Source: Cyclobacteriaceae bacterium (GTDB lineage: Bacteria; Bacteroidota; Bacteroidia; Cytophagales; Cyclobacteriaceae). From it: a stretch of 6,040 nucleotides of DNA. Shown here piece after piece: positions 1 through 6,040 of this stretch (its first letter is position 1; each line of letters opens with the position of its first letter). The position numbers and the translations under genes were made by a program. The notes under the pieces were generated by a model that did not search any database, was not told where the DNA came from, and saw only the letters and a program-made list of their open reading frames with translations. Location of the stretch: NCBI GenBank assembly GCA_030637245.1, contig DAOVVI010000112.1, positions 1 through 6,040 of the forward strand, in the 5' to 3' direction.

Positions 1-543
1 AAGTTTCTCAATTATTTCTTTCTGGCGATCATAATCATCTCCATTAATGATCAGATTAAGCGCCTTATCATAGTTCTCAATAGTTAAATCCGTTAAATTA
101 AGTTTCGCATAAAAATCACCATATTCTTCATATATCGTTGGAAGCATTCGTTTTGATTCGGCAGATTCTAAAGCGGTAATAGCTTTTATATAATATTTTA
201 AAGTATTACTGAAAGCAAATTGAGAATTATTCTGTAGATGAATATTCCTGTATGACCGTGCCAATATCAACACACTTTGCACAGAAAAATCTGAATTTGG
301 AAATTTTTTGGATAGCTCAAATGATTTTTCGGCATAACCAATGGACTTTTCGTAGTTATGATATTGAAATGCTGCTTTTGCAGAATCAAGGGTGAGCGCT
401 GCAAGTACTGAATCCCCTTTCATTTTTAGACTATAAGTTTCCAGGCGATCCAGCTTTTTGCTGATATCGAAATTGATACTATATCCCATTAAAGGCATAA
501 GCACCATTAAAAAAGCATATGTTATTTTTCTTGCAGTTATCAT
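1..543 (-). CDS. Exported TPR-repeat protein, N-terminal part (3' end outside window)
   Basis: Reading the minus strand from the ATG at 543-541 gives 181 codons without a stop, running off the left edge. The first 22 or so residues (MITARKITYAFLMVLMPLMG) form a short basic start and a hydrophobic stretch, consistent with a signal peptide or membrane anchor. The remainder is mostly helical with TPR-like spacing: around residues 50-75 (SAKAAFQYHNYEKSIGYAEK) and around 140-170 (YEEYGDFYAKLNLTDLTIENYDKALNL). TPRs are protein-interaction scaffolds. In Bacteroidota, exported TPR arrays of this kind are often the sensor half of histidine kinases, cyclases or PP2C-type regulators, but the C-terminal part that would decide is missing. 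The gene is divergent from the operon that starts at 766. No clear Shine-Dalgarno or TAnnTTTG box was found upstream. An in-frame GTG 27 bases further upstream is possible, but the ATG gives the better signal peptide. Confidence 0.75.
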   Translation of the reverse strand, partial: MITARKITYAFLMVLMPLMGYSINFDISKKLDRLETYSLKMKGDSVLAALTLDSAKAAFQYHNYEKSIGYAEKSFELSKKFPNSDFSVQSVLILARSYRNIHLQNNSQFAFSNTLKYYIKAITALESAESKRMLPTIYEEYGDFYAKLNLTDLTIENYDKALNLIINGDDYDRQKEIIEKL

Positions 544-645
544 GACCAGGGTACTATGCGAAATATTCACATTATTAAATTTATAATATTTCAATTTATA
601 ATTTAACCCATTTTAAGGGATACTCATGTATAAATTGAGACGAAT

Positions 646-665
646 GGTCATATAACTTTATGACC
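646..665. promoter_or_regulatory. Candidate operator: perfect 7-6-7 palindrome
   Basis: GGTCATA (646-652) and TATGACC (659-665) are exact inverted repeats around a 6-base spacer. The site lies between two divergent genes, about 30 bases upstream of the -33 element of the aminotransferase promoter and about 100 bases upstream of the TPR gene start. The symmetry fits a dimeric transcription factor. The stem is short and has no following T-run on the plus strand, so a terminator is less likely. The regulator is unknown. Confidence 0.35.
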
Positions 666-694
666 TGCATATTTTTTTTATAATTAATTCAAAG

Positions 695-729
695 TTTGCT
701 AAAGCGATAGTCAATTCTTATTAATTTTG
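695..729 (+). promoter_or_regulatory. Bacteroidota-type promoter for the aminotransferase operon
   Basis: A TTTG at 695-698 (-33 element) is followed after 23 bases by TAATTTTG at 722-729, an exact match to the TAnnTTTG -7 box of this phylum. A spacing of about 17-23 bases has been reported for Flavobacterium promoters. Transcription would start near 735, leaving a leader of roughly 30 bases before the ATG at 766. The last three bases of the -7 box are the TTG at 727-729, so that in-frame TTG cannot be the translation start. Confidence 0.6.
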
Positions 730-765
730 CTTCATATTTTTTCATTCTTTAAACAAAAATTACAA

Positions 766-1962
766 ATGGGTAATCTTTCAAACAGAATTAATGCTTTAGC
801 AGAATCAGCTACAATTGCGATGGCTACTAAAGCTCGTGAATTCAAATCTCGCGGCATTAATGTAATTAGTCTAAGCCTTGGAGAACCTGATTTTAAAACT
901 CCCAAACATGTACAGGAGGCAGCTAAACAGGCAATTGATGAGGGATTGTATTTTTCTTATCCTCCAGTACCGGGATATCCTGAATTGAGAAAGGGAATTG
1001 TTGAAAAACTTCAAAAAGAAAATGGCATAACCTGTGCAGAAAAAAACATCATTGTTTCAGGTGGAGCAAAGCATTCAATCTCAAATGTTTTTCTTACAAT
1101 TATAAATCCCGGCGATGAGGTGATCATCTATGCTCCGTATTGGGTGAGCTATGTTGATATGGTAAAACTAGCCGATGGAGTACCGGTTATTATAGAAGGA
1201 GGGATCGAACAGGATTTTAAGGCCTCAGCCGCTCAACTGGAAGCTGCTATTACAGATAAGACTAAAGCAATTATCTATTCCTCGCCATGTAACCCCAGTG
1301 GGGCTGTATTCAGCAAAGAAGAATTGCAGGGCGTCGCAGATGTAGTTTTAAGACATGAAAATATCATGGTTATCGCCGATGAAATTTATGAATATATCAA
1401 TTTCAGTGGGGAGCATGTGAGTATTGCCGCTTTCCCGGGAATGTTTGAAAGAACTGTGACTGTGAATGGCTTTTCAAAAGGTTTTGCCATGACTGGATGG
1501 AGAGTCGGATATATCTGCGCTCCGGAATGGTTAGCTAAAGGAGTGAATAAACTTCAGGGTCAAACAACTTCAGGAATTTGCTCCATTGCCCAGCGAGCAG
1601 CAATAACTGCAGTTTCCGGAGATATGGAACCAACCAGGGAAATGGCTGCAGCTTATAAAAGAAGACGGAAATTGGTTTTGGATCTTCTACGTGATATTCC
1701 CGGCATTAAATCAAATGAGCCCGAAGGTGCATTTTATGTATTTCCGGATATAAGTGCATATTTTGGAAAAAGCGATGGAGAAACAACAATAAATCACTCC
1801 GGAGATCTGGCGTTGTACCTATTGAGTAAAGCTCATGTATCAGTTGTTGGTGGTGGAGCCTTTGGATCACCAAATTGCATCAGGATCTCATATGCAGCTT
1901 CCGATGATAATTTGAAAAAAGCGCTGGCTCAAATTAAGGAAGCGTTAGCTCAACTTAACTAA
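766..1962 (+). CDS. aspC: Aspartate-type aminotransferase, class I subgroup Ib (PLP-dependent)
   Basis: This 398-residue cytoplasmic enzyme should transfer the amino group between aspartate and 2-oxoglutarate, linking oxaloacetate and amino-acid synthesis. Some subgroup Ib members also use prephenate. Family landmarks are in place: LSLGEPDF near 36-43, a GGAK segment with K102 at the position of the lysine that contacts the substrate's distal carboxylate in Thermus-type enzymes, W126 stacking on the cofactor, SSPCNPSG with N176, ADEIYEY with D205 and Y208, the Schiff-base lysine K238 in NGFSKGFAMTGWRVGY, and the carboxylate-binding arginine R373 in IRISYA. The length is normal for the family. 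The start is the ATG at 766, because the upstream in-frame TTG (727) lies inside the promoter and would add residues the family lacks. It is first in an operon, 6 bp before the heptose kinase. Exact substrate preference cannot be read from sequence; aspB would be an equally fair symbol. Confidence 0.92.
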   Translation: MGNLSNRINALAESATIAMATKAREFKSRGINVISLSLGEPDFKTPKHVQEAAKQAIDEGLYFSYPPVPGYPELRKGIVEKLQKENGITCAEKNIIVSGGAKHSISNVFLTIINPGDEVIIYAPYWVSYVDMVKLADGVPVIIEGGIEQDFKASAAQLEAAITDKTKAIIYSSPCNPSGAVFSKEELQGVADVVLRHENIMVIADEIYEYINFSGEHVSIAAFPGMFERTVTVNGFSKGFAMTGWRVGYICAPEWLAKGVNKLQGQTTSGICSIAQRAAITAVSGDMEPTREMAAAYKRRRKLVLDLLRDIPGIKSNEPEGAFYVFPDISAYFGKSDGETTINHSGDLALYLLSKAHVSVVGGGAFGSPNCIRISYAASDDNLKKALAQIKEALAQLN

Positions 1963-1968
1963 GGCAAT

Positions 1969-2952
1969 TTGAAATCATTAGATGAAATCTTCGACGAATT
2001 TTCAGGGCTTAAGGCCCTGATTGTCGGGGATGTAATGATCGATTCTTACATTTGGGGAAAAGTAGAACGGATATCTCCCGAAGCCCCGGTACCTGTAATT
2101 TCCATTACCAACAAAGAAATACGACTTGGCGGCGCAGCCAATGTGGCTAAAAATGTAGCGGCCCTTGGAGCGACTCCACTTTTGTGTTCAGTTATTGGTA
2201 AAGACTCTGATGGAAAATCATTTTTAGATCTCCAGGAAACAAGAGGTATGGATACAAGGGGAATTGTACGGAGTGAGGACCGCATGACAACTGTAAAAGA
2301 GAGAATGCTTTCAAGTTCACAGCAGTTACTTAGAATCGACCGGGAAACTACCAAACCTCTTCATAAAAAGGATAAAGAAAATCTCCTGAAAAAAGTTGAT
2401 CTGCTAATTAAAGAAGCTGACGTAGTCATATTTGAAGACTATAACAAAGGGGTACTTGATAAAAAGCTTATAAAATCCATAGTGCAATTGGCTCAAACCA
2501 ATAACATACCAACTGCGGTTGATCCAAAAAAAGAAAACTTTCTGAACTATGAACATGTAACGCTTTTCAAACCGAATCTGAAGGAGATAAAAGAAGGCCT
2601 TAAACTGGATTTTAAAAACGATGACGAGGCCGCCATTGCTGAAGCTTCGAAATCCTTGAGGAGCAAAATGGCAGTCGAGAAGGTCTTAATAACACGATCG
2701 GAGCATGGAGTGTTTATCTCTTCAAACGAGCACCAGCATTTTATACCGGCACATGTTCGATCCATTTCTGACGTCTCTGGTGCAGGAGATACAGTTGTCA
2801 GTACGGCTTCACTTTGTGTAGCCCTGGGATTGCCGGACAAATTTATTGCTGAATTATCAAATCTTGCAGGAGGGTTGGTTTGCGAGCACCTTGGCGTTGT
2901 GAGCATTGATAAAGAACAACTGCTTACCGAAGCAAAAAAGTATAACCTTTAA
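1969..2952 (+). CDS. rfaE1: D-glycero-beta-D-manno-heptose-7-phosphate kinase (PfkB family, HldE domain I type)
   Basis: The product, 327 residues, is a ribokinase-fold sugar kinase expected to phosphorylate heptose 7-phosphate to the 1,7-bisphosphate in ADP-heptose synthesis for the outer envelope. Recognisable features are LIVGDVMIDSYIWGKVERIS near 17-36, then PEAPVPV, both typical of HldA/RfaE; the first PfkB signature GGAANVAKNVAALG (54-67); VDPKK (184-188); KPNLKE (201-206); and the second PfkB signature DVSGAGDT (268-275) with the catalytic base D274. The protein ends after the kinase domain, so the adenylyltransferase domain fused to it in E. coli HldE is absent and must be encoded elsewhere. 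The start codon is TTG: the next methionine (residue 23) lies inside the substrate-binding motif, so no ATG can serve. AAGG at 1961-1964 may act as a weak ribosome site. The gene is 6 bp after the aminotransferase and 5 bp before the transporter, so almost certainly cotranscribed. Confidence 0.9.
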   Translation: MKSLDEIFDEFSGLKALIVGDVMIDSYIWGKVERISPEAPVPVISITNKEIRLGGAANVAKNVAALGATPLLCSVIGKDSDGKSFLDLQETRGMDTRGIVRSEDRMTTVKERMLSSSQQLLRIDRETTKPLHKKDKENLLKKVDLLIKEADVVIFEDYNKGVLDKKLIKSIVQLAQTNNIPTAVDPKKENFLNYEHVTLFKPNLKEIKEGLKLDFKNDDEAAIAEASKSLRSKMAVEKVLITRSEHGVFISSNEHQHFIPAHVRSISDVSGAGDTVVSTASLCVALGLPDKFIAELSNLAGGLVCEHLGVVSIDKEQLLTEAKKYNL

Positions 2953-2957
2953 TCAGT

Positions 2958-4289
2958 ATGAAGAAGCCTGATCCATTTTTTGGCTTCTTGCTTATATATT
3001 TAGGGCTCATCGTTGTTAGTTTTTTAGCGTATCAACTGATTTTCACTGAAGCTTTTGTCTCATCAAGTTCACCTTTAAATCTCAGCTATGCTATAGCTCT
3101 ATCTTCATTGACCCAAATCAATGGCAGTTCATTTTCCAATCAATTGCCAGCTTCATATCAACTATTTTCACTTATCATTTCACAAATCAGTGGAATTATC
3201 ATTCTTTCCTGGTTATTATGGTTTTACTGGAAATTATTTGGAAATAAAAATGAAAAAGAAGCAGGGCTAAGAAAAGCCTTTAAGCTGACAATTTTGATTA
3301 CTCTAATAGCAGAATCCTTTTTATTCCTATTCTTCTTATATGGTATCCCAACTGAATTAACTGACTCCGGATTTCAAAATAAATTAATTGCAGCTTTATC
3401 ATTGGCAATAAATTCATTTACCAATGCAGGATACTCTCATTCGACAATGTATTTTAATCTGGATGTTTTAGGACAAAATTTCATTCTCCAAATCGGAATA
3501 GTTGGAGGATCGGTTCTTGGGAGTTTGGGCATTTTTGTTATTTATGAATTGCTTTCTCCCAAAAAATTAAGAGAGCGGCTGAGCGATCATTCAATTGACT
3601 GGTCCTTTATCACCAAAGTTTCTGTCTATGGAACAATATTAATTCTAATACTATTTTCATGTATTTTTTTCTTCATTGAATCCAACAATTATTTAGAGGA
3701 GAAAAATCTGATGGAATCAATAATCGCAAGTATTTATGAAATTTCACGAGCACGTGGATTCGGACTTTATTTAGCGGATAATGTGGAATATAAATTTACT
3801 TCAGTTTTAAAAATACTTGTTTCTATTTTTGGGGCGGGGCCATTTTCAACAGGTGGCGGATTAACGCTTTTAAGTCTGATATGGTTCTATTCATTACTAT
3901 GGAAAAACCCTGCCTACCGGACAGGCAGGCATGATAAATCCCTGCCTCGCCGCCCGCCTGCCGGCGAGACAGGGCAGGCAGGCATGCATTTCAAAATAGC
4001 CAACTCACTGGCAAAAAACCTTATCATTTACAGCTTAATAACATTTTGCATTCCCACACTATTACTTTTTGTTATAGATTCAGAGTCAACAGTTTACAGT
4101 TCACTTATGAGTCAGTTGGAACTTTATACAACCAACCTATTTATAATAAAACCATCAACGGATTGGATGACTGGTTTAATAAAAGGTTTTACCATCATTG
4201 CGGGTAGAATTGGATTTATGGTAGCTTGTTTTATAACGTTAAGAAAACACAAAAGTGGTTTTTCTACCGATTTAATGGAGAGTATTTAA
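2958..4289 (+). CDS. Divergent TrkH/KtrB-like cation transporter subunit
   Basis: This is a 443-residue inner-membrane protein with the four membrane-pore-membrane repeats of the TrkH/KtrB/HKT potassium transporter superfamily. Membrane pairs lie near 8-28/67-92, 108-130/173-197, 219-242/283-313 and 352-373/404-427, with pore loops between. Family marks are FTNAGYS (154-160, loop 2, G158), SRARGFG (263-269, loop 3, G267), the glycine-rich FGAGPFSTGGG (291-301) in the third repeat and GRIG (416-419) in the last helix. Oddities: loop 4 reads ELYTTNLF where a filter glycine is expected, with N393 in its place; loop 1 (TQINGSS) is atypical; and the lysine usual after GGG is missing (GGGLTL). It may therefore carry Na+ or another ion, need a special partner, or not transport. 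Residues 318-343 come from an inserted GC-rich repeat and lie in the cytoplasmic loop before repeat 4. No TrkA/KtrA partner is visible. It is last in the operon. Confidence 0.75.
   Translation: MKKPDPFFGFLLIYLGLIVVSFLAYQLIFTEAFVSSSSPLNLSYAIALSSLTQINGSSFSNQLPASYQLFSLIISQISGIIILSWLLWFYWKLFGNKNEKEAGLRKAFKLTILITLIAESFLFLFFLYGIPTELTDSGFQNKLIAALSLAINSFTNAGYSHSTMYFNLDVLGQNFILQIGIVGGSVLGSLGIFVIYELLSPKKLRERLSDHSIDWSFITKVSVYGTILILILFSCIFFFIESNNYLEEKNLMESIIASIYEISRARGFGLYLADNVEYKFTSVLKILVSIFGAGPFSTGGGLTLLSLIWFYSLLWKNPAYRTGRHDKSLPRRPPAGETGQAGMHFKIANSLAKNLIIYSLITFCIPTLLLFVIDSESTVYSSLMSQLELYTTNLFIIKPSTDWMTGLIKGFTIIAGRIGFMVACFITLRKHKSGFSTDLMESI
3909..3986 (+). repeat. GC-rich palindromic element inserted in frame in the transporter gene
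   Basis: These 78 bases are about 69% G+C by count, inside an A+T-rich gene. There are two hairpin units. Unit 1 has exact arms CCTGCCT (3909-3915) and AGGCAGG (3923-3929) with a 7-base loop. Unit 2 has 13-base arms at 3940-3952 and 3962-3974 with one mismatch and a 9-base loop. Each unit ends in the same 12 bases, CAGGCAGGCATG (3922-3933 and 3975-3986). The element is exactly 26 codons and opens no stop, encoding a Pro/Arg/Gly-rich stretch (PAYRTGRHDK then SLPRRPPAGETGQAGM). It uses CGG, AGG, CGC and CCG codons that are scarce in the rest of the gene. No target-site duplication is evident, so the outer limits are approximate by a few bases. It is best read as a REP-like or small non-autonomous mobile repeat. 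Confidence 0.7.
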
Positions 4290-4311
4290 CTCTCAATTAG
4301 CAAGCACCAGA

Positions 4312-4328
4312 CCTGCCTTGCAGGCGAG
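4312..4328 (+). repeat. Probable eroded copy of the same GC-rich repeat
   Basis: CCTGCCTTGCAGGCGAG lies about 20 bases after the transporter stop codon. It contains CCTGC/GCAGG arms around a 3-base loop and shares the words CCTGCCT and GGCGAG with the element inside the gene. It is surrounded by A+T-rich sequence. It could also act as a weak transcript-end hairpin, although no T-run follows directly. Confidence 0.4.
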
Positions 4329-4441
4329 TATGGGTGGCCCTGATATTAAATTTGTTTTTTACCGTACTTAAATCGTCCTCCATTGGATGTATTCGATGTT
4401 TTTTTTTGATATTTGAATTCTTCTGGACGACAGTAATTATA

Positions 4442-4449
4442 TACATTTG
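4442..4449 (+). promoter_or_regulatory. Possible -7 promoter box for the histidine-rich gene
   Basis: TACATTTG matches TAnnTTTG exactly and lies 39 bases before the ATG at 4489, a reasonable leader length. No TTG occurs at the preferred 17-23 base spacing; the nearest, in TTTG at 4412-4415, is 26 bases away. The call therefore rests on the -7 box alone. Confidence 0.35.
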
Positions 4450-4488
4450 ATTATTCATTTTTCGTTACGAAATTCCCTATCTTGAGGC

Positions 4489-4899
4489 ATGAAAATTTCC
4501 ATACTTAAAAAGGTATTTTCAGTTAGTCTTCTGATAATCTACTCGATAGTGATTTTTCAGGATGGACTTTTTCAGGGAGGTCACTTTTTGTCTCATGCAA
4601 CGGAAATATTTTCTAAGCAATTCTCATTTCACCAACATGGAAACGGCAAGTATCATGTGCACCATCATCATGGATTTCTGGAATCTGTGCAGTCTGTTTT
4701 AAGTAGCGGGGAAAATCAAAAAGATAGGCATGATCAACAGAATCTGCCCGAGAACCAAAAGCTTTTCAAACTGCATTTATTTGAAAATTCGTTCAATCTT
4801 GAAGATCAGATTGGCAGATCAATAGTCCGGCACTCAACTTATTCAGCAAAGTTAAAATCAAGTTATTTAAAAGTACTGACTCCCCCACCAAAGGTTTAG
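4489..4899 (+). CDS. Small exported histidine-rich protein, possible metal binder
   Basis: This gene encodes 136 residues with no recognised catalytic domain. A basic start (MKISILKK) and hydrophobic residues 9-23 (VFSVSLLIIYSIVIF) suggest a signal peptide or single membrane anchor, placing the rest in the periplasm. Residues 48-61 contain seven histidines (HQHGNGKYHVHHHH), with more at 32, 36, 81, 96 and 115, a composition that commonly binds Zn, Cu, Ni or Co. There is no cysteine. The C-terminus LTPPPKV recalls the proline-rich ends of small His/Cys-rich proteins found ahead of metal-related outer-membrane genes in Bacteroidota; that parallel is from memory of the group and not a sequence match made here. 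The ATG at 4489 is the only start giving the signal segment. GAGG ends one base before it, too close to be a normal ribosome site. The TonB-dependent receptor follows 125 bp downstream on the same strand, suggesting a joint role. Confidence 0.78.
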   Translation: MKISILKKVFSVSLLIIYSIVIFQDGLFQGGHFLSHATEIFSKQFSFHQHGNGKYHVHHHHGFLESVQSVLSSGENQKDRHDQQNLPENQKLFKLHLFENSFNLEDQIGRSIVRHSTYSAKLKSSYLKVLTPPPKV

Positions 4900-4955
4900 C
4901 CTCTATTCCAAAAGCATATATTCAATTCTTTTACACGATTGCGATTGATGTCATT

Positions 4956-4978
4956 TATTCATCTAAGCTTGATGAATA
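4956..4978. promoter_or_regulatory. Candidate operator: 8-7-8 inverted repeat upstream of the receptor
   Basis: TATTCATC (4956-4963) and GATGAATA (4971-4978) are exact inverted repeats around TAAGCTT. The site lies 47-69 bases before the receptor ATG, just upstream of a near-consensus -7 box, TAGAATTG at 4980-4987 (one mismatch to TAnnTTTG). A repressor bound here would cover the -33 region. A terminator for the preceding gene is less likely because the T-run starts some 20 bases later. Confidence 0.35.
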
Positions 4979-5024
4979 TTAGAATTGATATGCATTGTAT
5001 TTTTTTTAAATAAATTTCACTAAA

Positions 5025-6040
5025 ATGTATTTAAAAACAACTAGTTTGGCCATGGTTGGATGGTTTGTTTTCCAGGCTGCCTATGGTCATCATATAATTA
5101 AAGGAGTGGTGCTTAATGCAGAGGATAGCAGTCCTTTGCTTGGAGCGACTATACAGGTAAAGGGAGAAGCAAAAGGAACTGTGACTGATGCATTTGGCCG
5201 ATTTGAATTGATTATGGAAGAGCCGCAAGCCACATTGCTTATTTCCTTTGTAGGATTTAGTGATCAGACAATTACTGTTCACGAACATGATGGACGGATT
5301 ACTATACTTTTAGAATCCTCTTCTACTGAATTATCACAGCTTCGGATCACGGCCAACGAAATGAATAGTGTGAATTCGATTAGTAAACTGGATCTAAAAC
5401 TGAGACCGATGAATTCTTCCCAGGAAGTATTGAGGATCGTGCCAGGATTGTTTATAGCCCAGCATGCAGGAGGAGGAAAAGCAGAACAAATTTTTCTTCG
5501 TGGTTTTGATACTGACCACGGAACGGATATCAATATTATTGTTGATGGCATGCCTGTGAATATGGTATCCCACGCTCATGGGCAAGGGTATGCAGATCTG
5601 CATTTTCTAATTCCTGAATTGATCAATGTGGTTGACTTTGGGAAAGGACCCTATTATACAGAAAAAGGCAATCTGGCAACAGCTGGATATGTAGGCTTTT
5701 CTACCTTAAATGTATTGAAGAAAAACACAATCAAGCTGGAAGGCGGTCAGTTTAATACGCTACGGACACTTGGTATGTTTAATTTATTGGGAGAGCAAAT
5801 GGGATTGAAGGGGCATCATGCTTACGCGGCTATTGAATACAACATGACAGATGGCCCATTTGATCATCCCCAAAACTTCAATCGTCTGAATCTTTTCACG
5901 AAGTATTCAGGATATTTTGATGATAATAATATGTTGACTATTCTGTTTTCCCGTTTGAGCAGTAAATGGGACGCCTCGGGTCAAATCCCCCAGAGGGCGG
6001 TTGATTCCGGGGAAATTACCAGGTTTGGTGCAATAGATCC
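5025..6040 (+). CDS. TonB-dependent outer-membrane receptor, N-terminal part (3' end outside window)
   Basis: The reading frame is open for 338 codons from the ATG at 5025 to the right edge, with two bases left over. A signal peptide covers about residues 1-21 (MYLKTTSLAMVGWFVFQAAYG). A carboxypeptidase-regulatory-like beta domain spans about 24-98 (IIKGVVLNAEDSSPLLGATI, then GTVTDAFGRFEL and LLISFVGF). A TonB-box-like LRITA lies at 106-110. The plug domain covers about 120-230, including SSQEVLRIVPGLFIAQH, IFLRGFDTDHGTDINIIVDG and HAHGQGYADLHFLIPE (183-198). The beta-barrel begins after that and is mostly outside the window. Such receptors import scarce ligands across the outer membrane using TonB-ExbBD energy. 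The substrate is unknown. Histidines at 22-23, 86, 88, 165, 183, 185 and 193, and the histidine-rich neighbour, make a metal or metal complex a reasonable guess. Confidence 0.92.
   Translation, partial: MYLKTTSLAMVGWFVFQAAYGHHIIKGVVLNAEDSSPLLGATIQVKGEAKGTVTDAFGRFELIMEEPQATLLISFVGFSDQTITVHEHDGRITILLESSSTELSQLRITANEMNSVNSISKLDLKLRPMNSSQEVLRIVPGLFIAQHAGGGKAEQIFLRGFDTDHGTDINIIVDGMPVNMVSHAHGQGYADLHFLIPELINVVDFGKGPYYTEKGNLATAGYVGFSTLNVLKKNTIKLEGGQFNTLRTLGMFNLLGEQMGLKGHHAYAAIEYNMTDGPFDHPQNFNRLNLFTKYSGYFDDNNMLTILFSRLSSKWDASGQIPQRAVDSGEITRFGAID

Noticed and set aside
578..602. 10-base direct repeat AATTTATAAT at 578-587 and 593-602
   Set aside because: It is purely A+T in an A+T-rich intergenic region, so it is likely chance.
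727..765. N-terminal extension of the aminotransferase from the TTG at 727
   Set aside because: That TTG is the end of the TAATTTTG promoter box, and the extra 13 residues (LHIFSFFKQKLQ region) have no counterpart in the family.
2046..2906. Two minus-strand reading frames (2046-2354 and 2547-2906) opposite the heptose kinase
   Set aside because: Their products show no recognisable motif and they lie wholly within a well-supported gene on the other strand.
4331..4358. Possible terminator hairpin GGG-TGG-CCC followed by a T-rich stretch
   Set aside because: The stem is only three pairs and the T-run begins more than ten bases later.
4399..4407. Long T-run as a transcription terminator
   Set aside because: No stem-loop lies directly upstream of it.
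5031..5603. Three minus-strand reading frames (5031-5288, 5279-5551, 5394-5603) opposite the TonB receptor
   Set aside because: They overlap each other and the receptor, and look like chance openings in the antisense frames.

Overview
The window looks like a chromosomal segment from a member of the Bacteroidota, probably a Cytophagales-like marine or soil lineage. The evidence is the A+T-rich background, promoter boxes of the TTG / TAnnTTTG type used by this phylum, weak Shine-Dalgarno sequences, a TonB-dependent receptor with an N-terminal carboxypeptidase-regulatory-like domain, and class Ib aspartate aminotransferase and stand-alone heptose-phosphate kinase sequences typical of the group. 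The exact genus cannot be told from the sequence.

Layout. Positions 1-543 (minus strand) hold the first 181 codons of an exported TPR-repeat protein that runs off the left edge. A divergent intergenic region of about 220 bp follows, with a perfect 7-6-7 palindrome (646-665) and a good Bacteroidota-type promoter (695-729). That promoter should drive a tight three-gene operon on the plus strand: an aspartate-type aminotransferase (766-1962), a PfkB-family heptose-7-phosphate kinase starting at TTG (1969-2952), and a divergent TrkH/KtrB-like cation transporter (2958-4289). The gaps are only 6 and 5 bp. The three products serve amino-acid metabolism, ADP-heptose synthesis for the outer envelope and ion transport, so they are linked by transcription rather than by one obvious pathway.

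The transporter gene carries, in frame, a 78-bp GC-rich, hairpin-forming element (3909-3986) quite unlike the gene around it. What looks like an eroded related copy lies just after the gene (about 4312-4328). This resembles a small palindromic mobile repeat that can insert into coding sequence without breaking it.

The rest of the 199-bp gap 4290-4488 is A+T-rich, with one possible -7 box (4442-4449). A second cluster follows: a small exported histidine-rich protein ending in PPPKV (4489-4899), then, after a 125-bp gap with an 8-7-8 inverted repeat, the first 338 codons of a TonB-dependent outer-membrane receptor (5025 to the right edge). The histidine clusters in both proteins suggest a metal-related uptake or sensing pair. 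This is an inference from composition and adjacency, not a demonstrated function.
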